Source: Burkholderia sp. Ax-1724
Lineage (GTDB): Bacteria; Pseudomonadota; Gammaproteobacteria; Burkholderiales; Burkholderiaceae
Length of the DNA: 64,000 nucleotides
Direction: 5' to 3'
Assembly (NCBI RefSeq): GCF_011752995.1
Contig: NZ_VWWL01000005.1
Span: 89,484 to 153,483 of the forward strand
Positions 16,818-26,848 of the stretch are shown in pieces. Made by a program: the position numbers and the translations under genes. Under the pieces are notes generated by a model. It worked only from the letters and a program-made list of their open reading frames with translations. It searched no databases and was not told the DNA's origin. Position 1 is the first letter of the stretch. Each line of letters starts with the position of its first letter.

Positions 16818-19136
16818 GTGGATTACTACCCGCAAAATTCGCTCTATCCCGCCATCGACACTGAGCGCAGGCAGCTCAGTGCGGGCGCGATGCTCACGCT
16901 GATGCGTGACCATATCTGGGAAATCGTGGTGACGACGGTCGTCGTCCTCACGCTGGCCGTCACGTATCTGCTGATTGCACAGCCGATCTATTCCGCCGAT
17001 GTGGTCGTGCGGGTAGACCCGCCCGAGCCGAACGCGCTCGGCCTCGCGTTGCAGAATCAGGACATGCTGCCGCCGCCCGCGCCATCGCCGGTGACGGAAG
17101 CGGCTGTGATGGAGAGCCGCTCGGTCGTGCAGCCGGTGATCGATCAATTCCGCTTCGACGTCTCGGTGACGCCGCATCGCATTCCGATACTCGGCAATAT
17201 CGCGGAGAAGTTCGCGACGCCGGGCGAGCCCGCGGCCCCGTGGCTGGGCTTGAAATCGTTTGCCTGGGGCGGCGAGCGCGTGAAAGTGGGTGCACTCGAT
17301 GTGCCGCATGAACTCGAAGAAGAAAAGCTCACGCTGATTGCACTTCAGAACGGCGCCTACGAGTTGCTCGGTCCGTCCGGTCAGATTCTGCTGACGGGTA
17401 CGGTGGGCGCGGAAGCGAAAGCAAATGGCGTGTCGATGCTCATCAAGGAACTCGATGCGCGGCCGGGTACGAAATTCGAGGTGATCCGCTGGAATGAACT
17501 CGATGCAACCAAACGCTTCCTGAATCTCGTCAAGGTAGGCGACAAGGTCAAGGACTCGGGGCTGCTGCAAATCCAGTACCGCGATCAGAGTCCGGAAAAA
17601 GCCGCCGACGTTGCCAATGCCCTGGGGCAGCAATATCTCGCGTCCGCGATTGCGAGCCGGCAACTCAACGATACGAAAACGCTCGCGTTTATCAACGGCG
17701 AATTGCCGCGCCTGCTCGCCGATCTGAAGAAAACCGAGGAATCGCTGAAGAACTTCCGTTCCAGTTCGCAGTCGATGCAGCCGACCAACGAAGCCCAGGC
17801 TTATTTGCAAGGCGGTCTCGATCTCGACAAGCAGATCGCGACACTGCAATTGCAGCGCACGCAAATGCTCGAGCGCTTTACCCCGCAGAGCCGCTGGGTG
17901 CAGAGCATCGACGAGCAACTGGCGCAATTGAAGGACGCGAAAGGGAAGTTCGATACTCATTTCAACGGCATGCCGGCGTCCGAACGCGAAAGCGTCGATC
18001 TGATCCGCGCGCAGAAGGTTGCGGAAACGATTTATCTCGGCATGGTTCAGAAGGCCCAGCAATTGCAGGTTCGGCGCGCCAGTACGACGGGCGGCGCGCA
18101 TATTCTCGATCCGGCTATCAGCCCGCATCGCCCGGTCATGCCGCAGCCGGTACTCGTGCTCGGCGGCGGGCTGGTACTCGGTATCGTGTCCGGCGTCATG
18201 CTGGTTTTCGTGCGCCGTCATGTGATGACGGGCGTGACCGACCCGAGATTCGTCGAGCGCCGCATGAGCGTGCCGATGTTCGGCGAGATTCTGTTCAGCC
18301 AGCAGCAGGTGTTGATCGATCGCAATGCGGCCAGCGTGGGGCACAAGTCCTTGCCGGCGTCTGCCGGGCGCGCCGATCCGCCGCTGGAGAGAAGCGTGCA
18401 GGAGATCCAGTTCAGCGCCGGTCACAACAACAGAATTCTCGCCGCGCGCTTTCCGCACGATTCCTCGGTCGAAGCGCTGCGAGGCGTACGTACCGCACTG
18501 ACTCGCGATCTGGCGCACGCGCGCAACAACATCGTGATGATTACCGGGCCGACGCCCTCGGCGGGAAAGAGCTTCATTGCCGCGAATCTCGCGATTCTGC
18601 ACGCGGAAATCGGCTCGCGCGTCGTGCTGATCGATGCCGATATGCGGCGCGGCCATCTCGCCTCGCTATTCAACGAGAGCAATCGCGGCGGGCTCTCCGA
18701 AGTACTGTCGGAACGGATACCGCTGCGCAATGCCTTGCGCTCGACCGGTATCGACGGATTGACGTTCCTGTCGTGCGGCGTACGCCCCGAGAACCCGGCG
18801 GCGCTGCTGATGAAGCCGCGGTTCAGGGAAATGCTGGAGCGTCTGTCGACCCAGTTCGATCTCGTGATCGTCGACACGCCGCCATTTCTCGCCGTGACCG
18901 ATGCTTCGATCATTGCGAACGAGGCGGGCGCGTCGTTGCTCGTGTTGCGTTCGGGCATGCAAAGCGAGGAGGAAATCGAGGACACGGTCAGGAAGATGGA
19001 GCGCGCGGAAGGGCGTATTTCGGGCGCGGTCTTCAACGGTATTCCGTTGCGCCGCAGCACGAAGAATTACGACTACGAGACGAATTACGCGAGCGATTTC
19101 GGCGACGCCGACATGGCGCATCGAGCCGCGCACTGA
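16818..19136 (+). CDS. Exopolysaccharide tyrosine autokinase/chain-length regulator (Wzc/BceF-like)
   Basis: 772 residues from a GTG at 16818 preceded by AAGGA 8 bases upstream; an upstream in-frame extension to 16707 is unlikely. TM1 is at about residues 33-55 and TM2 at about 445-468, enclosing a periplasmic Wzz-like region with coiled-coil character (residues about 250-400). The cytoplasmic BY-kinase domain has Walker A GPTPSAGKS (Lys584), Walker A' VVLIDADMRRG and Walker B VIVDTPPFL. The C-terminal tyrosine cluster is short (NYDYETNY). In the family, autophosphorylation cycles control polymerisation and export of the polysaccharide. No outer-membrane OPX gene or low-molecular-weight phosphatase gene lies beside it, which is unusual. 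Confidence 0.93.
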   Translation: MDYYPQNSLYPAIDTERRQLSAGAMLTLMRDHIWEIVVTTVVVLTLAVTYLLIAQPIYSADVVVRVDPPEPNALGLALQNQDMLPPPAPSPVTEAAVMESRSVVQPVIDQFRFDVSVTPHRIPILGNIAEKFATPGEPAAPWLGLKSFAWGGERVKVGALDVPHELEEEKLTLIALQNGAYELLGPSGQILLTGTVGAEAKANGVSMLIKELDARPGTKFEVIRWNELDATKRFLNLVKVGDKVKDSGLLQIQYRDQSPEKAADVANALGQQYLASAIASRQLNDTKTLAFINGELPRLLADLKKTEESLKNFRSSSQSMQPTNEAQAYLQGGLDLDKQIATLQLQRTQMLERFTPQSRWVQSIDEQLAQLKDAKGKFDTHFNGMPASERESVDLIRAQKVAETIYLGMVQKAQQLQVRRASTTGGAHILDPAISPHRPVMPQPVLVLGGGLVLGIVSGVMLVFVRRHVMTGVTDPRFVERRMSVPMFGEILFSQQQVLIDRNAASVGHKSLPASAGRADPPLERSVQEIQFSAGHNNRILAARFPHDSSVEALRGVRTALTRDLAHARNNIVMITGPTPSAGKSFIAANLAILHAEIGSRVVLIDADMRRGHLASLFNESNRGGLSEVLSERIPLRNALRSTGIDGLTFLSCGVRPENPAALLMKPRFREMLERLSTQFDLVIVDTPPFLAVTDASIIANEAGASLLVLRSGMQSEEEIEDTVRKMERAEGRISGAVFNGIPLRRSTKNYDYETNYASDFGDADMAHRAAH

Positions 19137-19187
19137 ACCGGCACAGGAATAGTTGCATGTGCGACAGCGCGTTAAACGGAGAAGCGG

Positions 19188-20303
19188 ATGGTCTTTGCAA
19201 TCAACGGAAAGTTTACTTCGCAGACCATGACGGGGGTTCAACGCGTCGCGTATGAACTCACGAGAGCGATGCAGATGTACGCGATGCCGGGCGACGAACT
19301 CGAAGTTTTCGTGCCGCAGAATGCCGTCGCGCCAGGCGCGCTGCTCGATAACCAGCGGCGCTTTCCGTGGCTGCGCGGCACGCTGTGGGAGCAGATTACG
19401 CTGCCCATCGCGGCGCGCGGAATCACGCTGCTGAATTTGTGCAATACCAATCCGCTTTTCAAACGCGGGCAGATCGTCATGGTGCATGACATGGCGGTCT
19501 ATGACGTGCCGCAAGGCTTCTCGAGAAAATTCCGGCTCTGGTACCGGATCTGTTTCGCGTTTCTGCGGCGAACGCGTCCCATGATCCTCACGGTGTCGCG
19601 GTTCTCGAAGACGCGTATCTGCCACCACCTGAAGATCGATCCGTCGCGCGTGAAAGTGGTGACGCCCGGCGCGGACCATCTCGATCGCGTCGTAGCGGAC
19701 CCGGCCGTGCTCGAACGTCTCGAACTGGGCAGGGACGCGTACTGCGTGATCGTCGGCAGTCTCGATCCGCGCAAGAACCTGCAGCGCGTGCTCGATGCGA
19801 TTGCGGAGCTCGAACATCTGACCACGGTCAAATTCGTTATCGTAGGGGGACGGAATTCGCGCATCTTTAGCAGCGATGGCGCCGAACATGCCGTGGATTC
19901 GAAGCGGATCGTGTGGGCGGGCTTCGTATCGGATAACGAGTTGAAGTCGCTATACGAGAACGCCGGCTGCCTCATTTTCCCATCGCTCTACGAGGGATTC
20001 GGTCTTCCGCCTCTCGAAGCGATGTACTGCGGTTGCCCCGTCATCGCATCGGCACGGACGTCGATACCGGAAGTGTGCGGTGATGCCGCGATGTACTGCG
20101 AAGCGACCTCGGCGGACGATATCGCGGCGAAGATCTCGCAGATGATGAGCGACGCGGATCTGCGCCAGCAATACCGCGTGGCGGGGCAATTGCGTGCCCG
20201 CGAATTTCGTTGGGATCGCACGGCGAAGAAAGTGCTCGAAATACTTTACGAGCACACCGGCGACCGCTTGCCCGACCTGACGCCGCGCGCGTCGGCGAGT
20301 TGA
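19188..20303 (+). CDS. Glycosyltransferase family 4 protein
   Basis: 371 residues; ATG with GGAG 6 bases upstream. GT-B fold protein: N-terminal TGVQRVAYELTRAM loop and C-terminal nucleotide-sugar site with YCVIVGSLDPRKNLQRVLDA and the EGFGLPPLE motif (the E-x7-E pair of GT4 enzymes). Probably transfers mannose or a similar sugar onto the lipid-linked repeat unit at the inner face of the membrane. The specific sugar cannot be read from the sequence. Second gene of the operon, 51 bases after the autokinase. Confidence 0.92.
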   Translation: MVFAINGKFTSQTMTGVQRVAYELTRAMQMYAMPGDELEVFVPQNAVAPGALLDNQRRFPWLRGTLWEQITLPIAARGITLLNLCNTNPLFKRGQIVMVHDMAVYDVPQGFSRKFRLWYRICFAFLRRTRPMILTVSRFSKTRICHHLKIDPSRVKVVTPGADHLDRVVADPAVLERLELGRDAYCVIVGSLDPRKNLQRVLDAIAELEHLTTVKFVIVGGRNSRIFSSDGAEHAVDSKRIVWAGFVSDNELKSLYENAGCLIFPSLYEGFGLPPLEAMYCGCPVIASARTSIPEVCGDAAMYCEATSADDIAAKISQMMSDADLRQQYRVAGQLRAREFRWDRTAKKVLEILYEHTGDRLPDLTPRASAS

Positions 20304-20324
20304 CTGACATGGACGGGCACGGAA

Positions 20325-21770
20325 ATGAATCGCGTCAAAGTCCATCGAGGCCGAAGGCGGGCGCTGCGCACATTTGCCGCGCTTGCGGCGGGAGCGGTCG
20401 TTCCGTTGGCACGGACCCAGCCCGCTCTGGCACTGACACAGGATGCCCAGCGCCAACGTGCGCAGGCCCGTCTTATGACGAACCTGATCGGCACCAACGG
20501 CTGGGCCGGCTCGGCCGCCGACATAGAAATGTGGCGCGCGATGGGCATCAGTTGGGGGCGCGGTTCGGTGGGCCCCGGTCAGCCCGATCGGCCTGGTGAA
20601 ACCATGCGCATCGACAGGACAGGCGCCGCGTTCGATAGCGACCTGCCGCCGGTGCTGATTCGCAATGAACGCAGCGGCATCGGCTCGTTGTTGATACTCG
20701 GCTATACGCCGCGATGGAATGCGAGCGTGCCGGGCGATTCGAATTCGGCGCCCGTCGACGTGGACGCATGGAAACAGTATGTCGAGGCGGTGGTCCGCAA
20801 GTACTCTGCGCCGCCTTATAACCTGCGTTATTTCCAGATCTGGAACGAGGCTGCCGGCCAGTTGTCGGGCGGCCTGCCGCAGGCCACGTTCTGGCACGGC
20901 CCGGACTTCAGCAAGAATGAGAAGCGCTCGAAGCCCTACGAGCGCGCGATGCAGGACTACGTGGAGCGAATTCATATTCCGGCGGCGCGGATTATCCGCA
21001 ATTACCACGCGTACGTGGTCTATGGAGGCTGGCCGGATCAGGGCGGTCTCGCGAATTTCCAGCAATGGCTGGCGTATCGCAGCCCGGTACTGAACGAGCG
21101 GATGCTCGACTGGGTCGACTATATCGACACGCACTATCTCGCCGTTTCCGATCTCGATGCGCTGTATCAGCGGTACGTGAAGAACGGCCCCGCGCGCGGT
21201 ATCTGGCAAACGGAAATCGGCGACGAGTACATGAAGGACCCGCATTATCTGCCGCGCTATTTCTTCGAGTTTGCGGTATGGGCGCTGGAGAGGGATTGGG
21301 ACGATGCGGACAAGTATGTATCGATGATCTATCACTGGGATGGCTATGAGCCTTTCCGTCTGACGCATCGCGGGCCGCCGGCGCGAACCTACAACGTCTC
21401 GGGGCGCAGCCTGATCGTGCTGCGCAAGACCGCGGGCGGCCATCTCGGCAGTTTCTCGAAGCCCGTGCAGTTCGGCCAGGGCGTGAGCGGCAGCGCACTG
21501 TTCTCCGGTAGCGATCTCGTCATGCAGGTGAGTGCGAGTACAGGCTGGCAGACCGTCGCCATTGGCGGGCTCGACAGTGCGCGTCTGCGCGAAGCACAGG
21601 TCGATTTTATCGATGCGCTCACCGGCACTACGAGTGCCGCGGAAGATGTTGCATCGAACTGGGAAAACGGGCAGATGAAAGTGCGATTCAAAGTACCGAG
21701 CCAGATGAATGGTGCCGGCAATAACCCGCCCAGACATCTGGCTTATCTGGTGGTGCGCGGTGCCGCCTGA
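20325..21770 (+). CDS. Tat-exported glycoside hydrolase (clan GH-A, GH39-like)
   Basis: 481 residues. The N-terminus RGRRRALRTFAALAAGAVVPLA has a twin-arginine signal. The barrel shows the two clan GH-A carboxylates: acid/base Glu175 in FQIWNEAAG and nucleophile Glu297 in GIWQTEIGDE, followed by a C-terminal beta-sandwich-like region. Hydrolases in exopolysaccharide loci usually trim or release chains in the periplasm, and some protect the cell from polymer accumulation. The cleaved bond is unknown. Lies between two glycosyltransferase genes, 21 bases after the first. Confidence 0.85.
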   Translation: MNRVKVHRGRRRALRTFAALAAGAVVPLARTQPALALTQDAQRQRAQARLMTNLIGTNGWAGSAADIEMWRAMGISWGRGSVGPGQPDRPGETMRIDRTGAAFDSDLPPVLIRNERSGIGSLLILGYTPRWNASVPGDSNSAPVDVDAWKQYVEAVVRKYSAPPYNLRYFQIWNEAAGQLSGGLPQATFWHGPDFSKNEKRSKPYERAMQDYVERIHIPAARIIRNYHAYVVYGGWPDQGGLANFQQWLAYRSPVLNERMLDWVDYIDTHYLAVSDLDALYQRYVKNGPARGIWQTEIGDEYMKDPHYLPRYFFEFAVWALERDWDDADKYVSMIYHWDGYEPFRLTHRGPPARTYNVSGRSLIVLRKTAGGHLGSFSKPVQFGQGVSGSALFSGSDLVMQVSASTGWQTVAIGGLDSARLREAQVDFIDALTGTTSAAEDVASNWENGQMKVRFKVPSQMNGAGNNPPRHLAYLVVRGAA

Positions 21771-21856
21771 GCGTAGTCATGGCCCGGTCGCCTGTCGCGA
21801 GTATCCCGGATGCCGGTTGTCGGTGTCCCGAACCTGACGAATAGAGTCGAAACATC

Positions 21857-22867
21857 ATGAAACACGTCACCATTGCAATCTGCAACTACAACTACGAGCG
21901 CTATCTGCGTGCGGCAATCGACTCGGCGCTCGCGCAGGACTATCCGGATACGCGCGTGATGGTCATCGACGATGGCTCGACCGACAGCTCGCGTGCGATC
22001 CTGGAAAGCTATGGCGACCGTATCACCGCCGTCTTCAAGAAAAACGGCGGACAGGTATCGGCATACAACTACGCCATCAGCTTGCTCGACACCGAGTACG
22101 TGATCCTTCTCGACTCCGATGACGTTCTGTATCCCGAAGCGGTTTCCGAAGTGATGCGCCTGTTCGATAGCGGTGCATGGTCGAAGGTGCAATTCCGTCT
22201 CGACGTCATGGATCGTCAGGGGGCCTTGACCGGCGCTTACGTGCCGCACACCGTGCCGCCTCACGACTGCACGAAGCTATTGCAGGGCGGCTGGCTCTAT
22301 CCGTCACCGCCCGCATCGGGCAATGCCTACCGGGTCAGCGCGCTCAGGCAGATCTTTCCGGTTCCGGAAGAGGGCGTGAATCGCTATGGCGCGGACTTTT
22401 ACGCGATTTACGGCGTTGCGCTGACCGGGCCGATTGGAACCGTGCCGAAGTCGCTCGGCGGCTATCGCGTGCATAACGCGGGAGGCGAAACAGTATCGTT
22501 CGCGAACTCGGAGCAACTGAACAAAGCGCCGAGGGCATTCAACATGCGATGGGCGATACTGAGAAACATCGCCAAGGACCGGCTGAATCTGGAGCTCCCG
22601 CCGACTTTCCATGACTTCTCGCACGAGAAGGCGACGTTCTGCTCGACCCTCTATCGCGCGAAGCTCCTCTCGCGCTGGCGCTGGATGCTCCACGATTCGA
22701 GCGGTTATCTGCATACGATCATTGCGAATCCATTCTGGGGCGTGAAGAAAAAGCTCGGCACGCTCGTGCTGTCGAGCCTGTGTCTCCTGCCTTATTCGCC
22801 GCTGTCCGATTTTGCCGTGCGCTATATCGCCAACCCGCTCGCACGCCGGCGTGCGACCGGGCGTTGA
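21857..22867 (+). CDS. Glycosyltransferase family 2 protein
   Basis: 336 residues. The GT-A domain shows TIAICNYNYERYLRAAIDSALAQ, the DDGSTD motif and the metal-binding LLDSDDVL (a D-x-D type). A GGYRVHNAGG segment and a hydrophobic C-terminal region suggest membrane association. Transfers a sugar from a nucleotide donor to the growing lipid-linked unit. Donor and linkage unknown. Confidence 0.9.
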   Translation: MKHVTIAICNYNYERYLRAAIDSALAQDYPDTRVMVIDDGSTDSSRAILESYGDRITAVFKKNGGQVSAYNYAISLLDTEYVILLDSDDVLYPEAVSEVMRLFDSGAWSKVQFRLDVMDRQGALTGAYVPHTVPPHDCTKLLQGGWLYPSPPASGNAYRVSALRQIFPVPEEGVNRYGADFYAIYGVALTGPIGTVPKSLGGYRVHNAGGETVSFANSEQLNKAPRAFNMRWAILRNIAKDRLNLELPPTFHDFSHEKATFCSTLYRAKLLSRWRWMLHDSSGYLHTIIANPFWGVKKKLGTLVLSSLCLLPYSPLSDFAVRYIANPLARRRATGR

Positions 22868-22887
22868 AGGCCGGGAAGGAGACGGGA

Positions 22888-24204
22888 ATGGATAAACGGG
22901 CGAGCGCCAATGTAATCGCGTTTGTGTACGGCGGGTATCTGATGAGGTACGTCTATCTCATCATCGTCGTGCCGTTTTATGGCCGGGTTCTAGGCGTTGC
23001 CGAGTACGGCAGGGTGCTCGCGTCGATGTCGCTGATGAACGTGATCTGGATGCTCGTGAGCTACGGATTCACTTTCGTCGGCATGCGCGAGGTGTCGAAA
23101 GCGCATTCGGCGGCCGAATGCAATTCGATCTATTCGCTGCATGTCAGCGCGCGGCTGATTCTGGGCGTAATCGGCGCGGCGATCGGCGTCGTGGCGACGA
23201 TGAGCTCGCCGGTATTGTCCGAGCGGCCGCTTATCGGCCTGCTGGCGACGCTGCTCGGCATCGTCTCGGCGTTGAATCTCGGCTGGCTGTTTCAGGGCCG
23301 CCAGCACTTCCGTACGCCGATCATGATCGAGGTGTTCGGTTTTGCATTGAGCCTCGTACTGGTGCTGAGCCTGGTCAAAGGACCCGGCGACGCCGTGTGG
23401 GTCCTGGCGAGCCTGCTGATTTCAGGCATTGCGTCGTCGCTCGTTGCCTATGGCCTCGCGACTCGTCAATTGGGCTGGCCGCGCCTCAAGCTCTCGGGTG
23501 TCGTGCCGCTCGTGCGCAGCTCGACGATGCTGTTCTGCTATTCGTCCGGCTCCGTGGTGCTCACGGCATCCTCGACCTATCTGATGACGCTCCTGTCGAC
23601 GCCTGCACAGGTCGGCTATTTCGGTGCGGCGGAACGCTTTGCGACGATCGGACTGAGCCTGATGGGGCCGGCTTCGCAGGTATTCATTCCGACGATATCG
23701 CGGCAACTCGCGAACGGCGACAAGGAAGGCGCGCGCGTTACGACGCGTCGCGGCGCGTTCCTGCTGATGGGCTACGGCATGCTCGTGCTGTGCGGCGCCT
23801 TGACGCTTTCGCCTTTTGTTCTGCCGCTCATCCTGGGCCAGGCGTTCGAGCCCAGCGCTCACGTGCTTCAGGTGTTCGCGTGGATGTTTCCCTTCGCGGC
23901 TTTCAACGAATTCGTCGCGTTCTACGTATTCGTGCCGCGCAAAAAAGACCGCTTGCTCGCCGTTGTCGGTGCCTTATCCGGGCTCGCCAATCTCTGCGCG
24001 GCACTGATTCTTGCACCGCGCTATGGCGCGATGGGCATGGCGACCGCGCGCGTGATCGGCGAGTCGACATTGTCCGTGATTCTGATGGGCGTATTGATCC
24101 GTCTTGAACTGGTTAGCCTGTTGCCCGGCGCCGAGCGTGCCATGGAGCGGGTGCGGATTGCATTCGGTTTGCACACACAGGCGCAGGCGGGCAAAGAAGA
24201 TTGA
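22888..24204 (+). CDS. Polysaccharide repeat-unit flippase (Wzx-like)
   Basis: 438 residues from the ATG at 22888, with AAGGAG 6 bases upstream; a longer frame to 22780 overlaps the previous gene. About twelve to fourteen hydrophobic segments, in the MVF/RfbX family style (VYGGYLMRYVYLIIVVPFYGRVLGVAEYG and ASQVFIPTISRQLA). Wzx proteins turn undecaprenyl-diphosphate-linked repeat units from the cytoplasmic to the periplasmic leaflet. Its presence, with the polymerase-like gene on the opposite strand, implies a Wzx/Wzy-dependent pathway. Confidence 0.92.
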   Translation: MDKRASANVIAFVYGGYLMRYVYLIIVVPFYGRVLGVAEYGRVLASMSLMNVIWMLVSYGFTFVGMREVSKAHSAAECNSIYSLHVSARLILGVIGAAIGVVATMSSPVLSERPLIGLLATLLGIVSALNLGWLFQGRQHFRTPIMIEVFGFALSLVLVLSLVKGPGDAVWVLASLLISGIASSLVAYGLATRQLGWPRLKLSGVVPLVRSSTMLFCYSSGSVVLTASSTYLMTLLSTPAQVGYFGAAERFATIGLSLMGPASQVFIPTISRQLANGDKEGARVTTRRGAFLLMGYGMLVLCGALTLSPFVLPLILGQAFEPSAHVLQVFAWMFPFAAFNEFVAFYVFVPRKKDRLLAVVGALSGLANLCAALILAPRYGAMGMATARVIGESTLSVILMGVLIRLELVSLLPGAERAMERVRIAFGLHTQAQAGKED

Positions 24205-24254
24205 TGTGGTGAAGGATGTCTGGGGGTTCGATTGGAAAGTCACAGGAGGTCGAA

Positions 24255-25457
24255 GTGAAAGTCGCTATTGTTCACGATTGGCTGGTGGTCTCGGGCGGCG
24301 CCGAGAAAGTATTGAAGAACATCATCGAGTGCTTCCCGAATGCGGACATCTTCTCGATTGTCGATTTTCTCGAAGACCGCGAGTGCGTAAAGGGGAAATC
24401 GGTCAACACGTCGTTTATCCAGAGAATGCCGTTCGCGAAGAGACGTTACCGCGCTTATCTGCCGCTGATGCCGCTCGCGATCGAGCAGGTCGATCTGTCC
24501 GGCTACGATCTCGTGATTTCGAGTTCGCACGCGGTGGCAAAGGGCGTGTTGACCGGACCGAACCAGGTGCATATCAGCTACGTCCATTCGCCGATCCGCT
24601 ACGCGTGGGATTTGCAGCACCAGTATCTGCGTGAATCGCACCTCGACACGGGCGTTCGCTCGATGCTGGCGCGCGTGCTGCTGCATTACATTCGCGGCTG
24701 GGATTCGCGTTCCGCGAACGGCGTCGATTATCTCGTCGCCAATTCGCAGTTCATTGCGCGGCGAATCAGAAAGGCCTATCAGCGCGATGCCACGGTCATT
24801 TATCCACCGGTCGATCTCGCCAATATGAAGGTTCGCATGCAGAAGGACGACTTCTACGTCACGGCTTCGCGCATGGTGCCTTACAAGCGCATCGATCTGA
24901 TCGTGCAGGCGTTTTCGCAAACGCCCGAGCGCAGGCTCGTGGTGATCGGCGATGGCCCCGAGATGAAGAAGATCAAGGCTGTGGCCGGAGAAAACGTGGA
25001 GATTCTCGGCCATCAGCCATCCGATGTTCTGATCGACCATTTGCAGCGCGCTCGCGCATTCGTGTTCGCGGCCGAGGAAGACTTCGGTATTTCCGTCGTG
25101 GAAGCACAGGCATGCGGTACACCGGTTATCGCATTCGGCCGGGGCGGAGCACTCGAATCGGTGGTGGGCTTGCCGCTCGAGCGGGCCACCGGCGTGTTCT
25201 TCAACGCACAAACGGTGGAATCGTTGCTCGAAGCGGTCAGCCGGTTTGAAGACAACGCGGGCGTATTCGACCCTCGTCGGTGCCGCAGGAACGCCGAGCG
25301 TTTCTCATCGGAGAACTTCAAGAAATCGCTCAAGGGTTTTGTCGAGTCGCGGCTTCCGGGTGCCTGTGTCGAACAGGCTTTGCCACCTGCACCGAGCGCG
25401 CCGCGCCCCGTCGAAGAACGTCATCTCGCCGACCTCGCCGACGTTACTACGCCCTGA
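24255..25457 (+). CDS. Glycosyltransferase family 4 protein (mannosyltransferase-like)
   Basis: 400 residues from a GTG at 24255 with AGGAGGT 4 bases upstream, which decides this start over 24216. Domain features include the N-terminal HDWLVVSGGAEKVL, ISYVHSPIRYAWD, and a C-terminal nucleotide-sugar site with PYKRIDLIVQAFSQTP, VIGDGPEM and EEDFGISVVEAQACGTPVIAF, where the E-x7-E pair lies. The C-terminal 25 residues are Pro-rich. The last 37 bases overlap the 3' end of the polymerase gene on the minus strand. Confidence 0.92.
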   Translation: MKVAIVHDWLVVSGGAEKVLKNIIECFPNADIFSIVDFLEDRECVKGKSVNTSFIQRMPFAKRRYRAYLPLMPLAIEQVDLSGYDLVISSSHAVAKGVLTGPNQVHISYVHSPIRYAWDLQHQYLRESHLDTGVRSMLARVLLHYIRGWDSRSANGVDYLVANSQFIARRIRKAYQRDATVIYPPVDLANMKVRMQKDDFYVTASRMVPYKRIDLIVQAFSQTPERRLVVIGDGPEMKKIKAVAGENVEILGHQPSDVLIDHLQRARAFVFAAEEDFGISVVEAQACGTPVIAFGRGGALESVVGLPLERATGVFFNAQTVESLLEAVSRFEDNAGVFDPRRCRRNAERFSSENFKKSLKGFVESRLPGACVEQALPPAPSAPRPVEERHLADLADVTTP

Positions 25458-26848
25458 GATTGAGCCGGGCGTTGCTGCACGACGCTCGCCCTGCGGCGCG
25501 TACGCGGATCGAACGCGAACACGGAAGCAGTGAGCGGGCGTGCCGCAAGCAGCAGTGAGATCACCAGAGAAAGAATCAGAACATTCGACGGCGACACCAG
25601 CCGATGTTCGGTGGCCGACATCACGAGCAGGCACACCGACGATATTTCGACGAAGCGGAAAGCCGCGAAATTACGCCCGCCATCGACAAGGGCCGCGAAC
25701 GCCGCGCCCTGTTTGCTCCACTCGACCAGCTTCCAGTAGAACGCCAGTATCAGCGTCAGGCCCACCACGCCGAGTTCGGCGAGGATGTTCAGATAAGAGT
25801 TGTGGGCGTGGGAGTCGCTATGTTCGATGATGACGTCGGACGGAACGCCGAGTAGATGAAAGTACGAGGCGACGCTGCCGATATGGTCGTCGAACGAGCC
25901 GAAGCCGAGACCGACAATCGGGCTCTGTTCGAAATAGGCGAGTGCGCGCGGCCACAGCCATTCGTAGCGAATGTCCAGATTGGCGACCTTTTCGTCCTGA
26001 TTGTGGATCGAGAACGTGTAGCCCATGTAATCGACGGTCGGATCGGTATGGTGGATCGCCATCGCGAGCGAACCGGCCAGCATGGCGGCGACCAGCGAAG
26101 CCAGAATCCAGCGTTTGCGGCCAAAGTACAGATACGGAAGGATCGCTGCCGCACCGAGCAGCGAGCCCCGGCTGTAGGTGGAAAACAGCATGAGCGCATT
26201 GCAGGCGAGCAGCGCGACGAGCAGCTTGCTGCGCTTTTGCAGGTAGCACGCGACACCGAGGCAGAACAGCATGGCGAAGAAGCCGCCAGCCGCATTACGG
26301 GCGATGAAGTAGCTGCCGAACGTATCGGCGGGATGCGTGAAAATGCCGATCAGGCCGTTTTCGACAATGTAGTAAGCGTAGAGCGGCAGATTGATGAGAA
26401 CCGCGAACGTGAAGAACGTGCGCAGTACTTTGTTCAGATCCCAACGGTGCGCATACAGACAACCGGCAAAAATGGGTGCATACGAAATGAAGAAATTGCC
26501 GTCGCGGCGGTAAAAATCGAACTCCAGAAAGGACCGCGGATCGTAAAGCAGCGTCGAGGCAATGACGAAAAGCGTGAACGCGGTAAACGGTGCCATAAAC
26601 GCAGGATAGCTACGCCCATAGAAGCGCCATGAGCAGAAGATAAGGGGCACGAAGCCAATTGCACTGATCGGCACGAAATTGGTGACGGTCAGAAAAAGTG
26701 CGAGCAGTGAGATATAGGCCATTGCAACTCCGGAAAACAGTAGCGCGCCGTTCGATGAGCTGGCGATACGCTGGATGACGGCGTGAACATGAAGCAGGAT
26801 GCTGGTGTTGCACCGGCGAAAGACACGATAGGTGTCCGTCTTTGACAT
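25421..26848 (-). CDS. O-antigen ligase/polymerase-like membrane protein (Wzy-type)
   Basis: 475 residues from the ATG at 26848 (MSKTDTYRVF). The frame also runs to a TTG at 26914, and neither start has a strong ribosome-binding site. Ten or more hydrophobic segments and a large periplasmic loop that contains the ligase/polymerase hallmark region HAHNSYLNILAELGVVGL and RNAAGGFFAML, as in the PF04932 family. The role would be polymerisation of repeat units in the periplasm. It is the only gene of the locus in reverse orientation, tail-to-tail with a glycosyltransferase and head-to-head with manC. Confidence 0.87.
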   Translation of the reverse strand: MSKTDTYRVFRRCNTSILLHVHAVIQRIASSSNGALLFSGVAMAYISLLALFLTVTNFVPISAIGFVPLIFCSWRFYGRSYPAFMAPFTAFTLFVIASTLLYDPRSFLEFDFYRRDGNFFISYAPIFAGCLYAHRWDLNKVLRTFFTFAVLINLPLYAYYIVENGLIGIFTHPADTFGSYFIARNAAGGFFAMLFCLGVACYLQKRSKLLVALLACNALMLFSTYSRGSLLGAAAILPYLYFGRKRWILASLVAAMLAGSLAMAIHHTDPTVDYMGYTFSIHNQDEKVANLDIRYEWLWPRALAYFEQSPIVGLGFGSFDDHIGSVASYFHLLGVPSDVIIEHSDSHAHNSYLNILAELGVVGLTLILAFYWKLVEWSKQGAAFAALVDGGRNFAAFRFVEISSVCLLVMSATEHRLVSPSNVLILSLVISLLLAARPLTASVFAFDPRTRRRASVVQQRPAQSQGVVTSARSAR

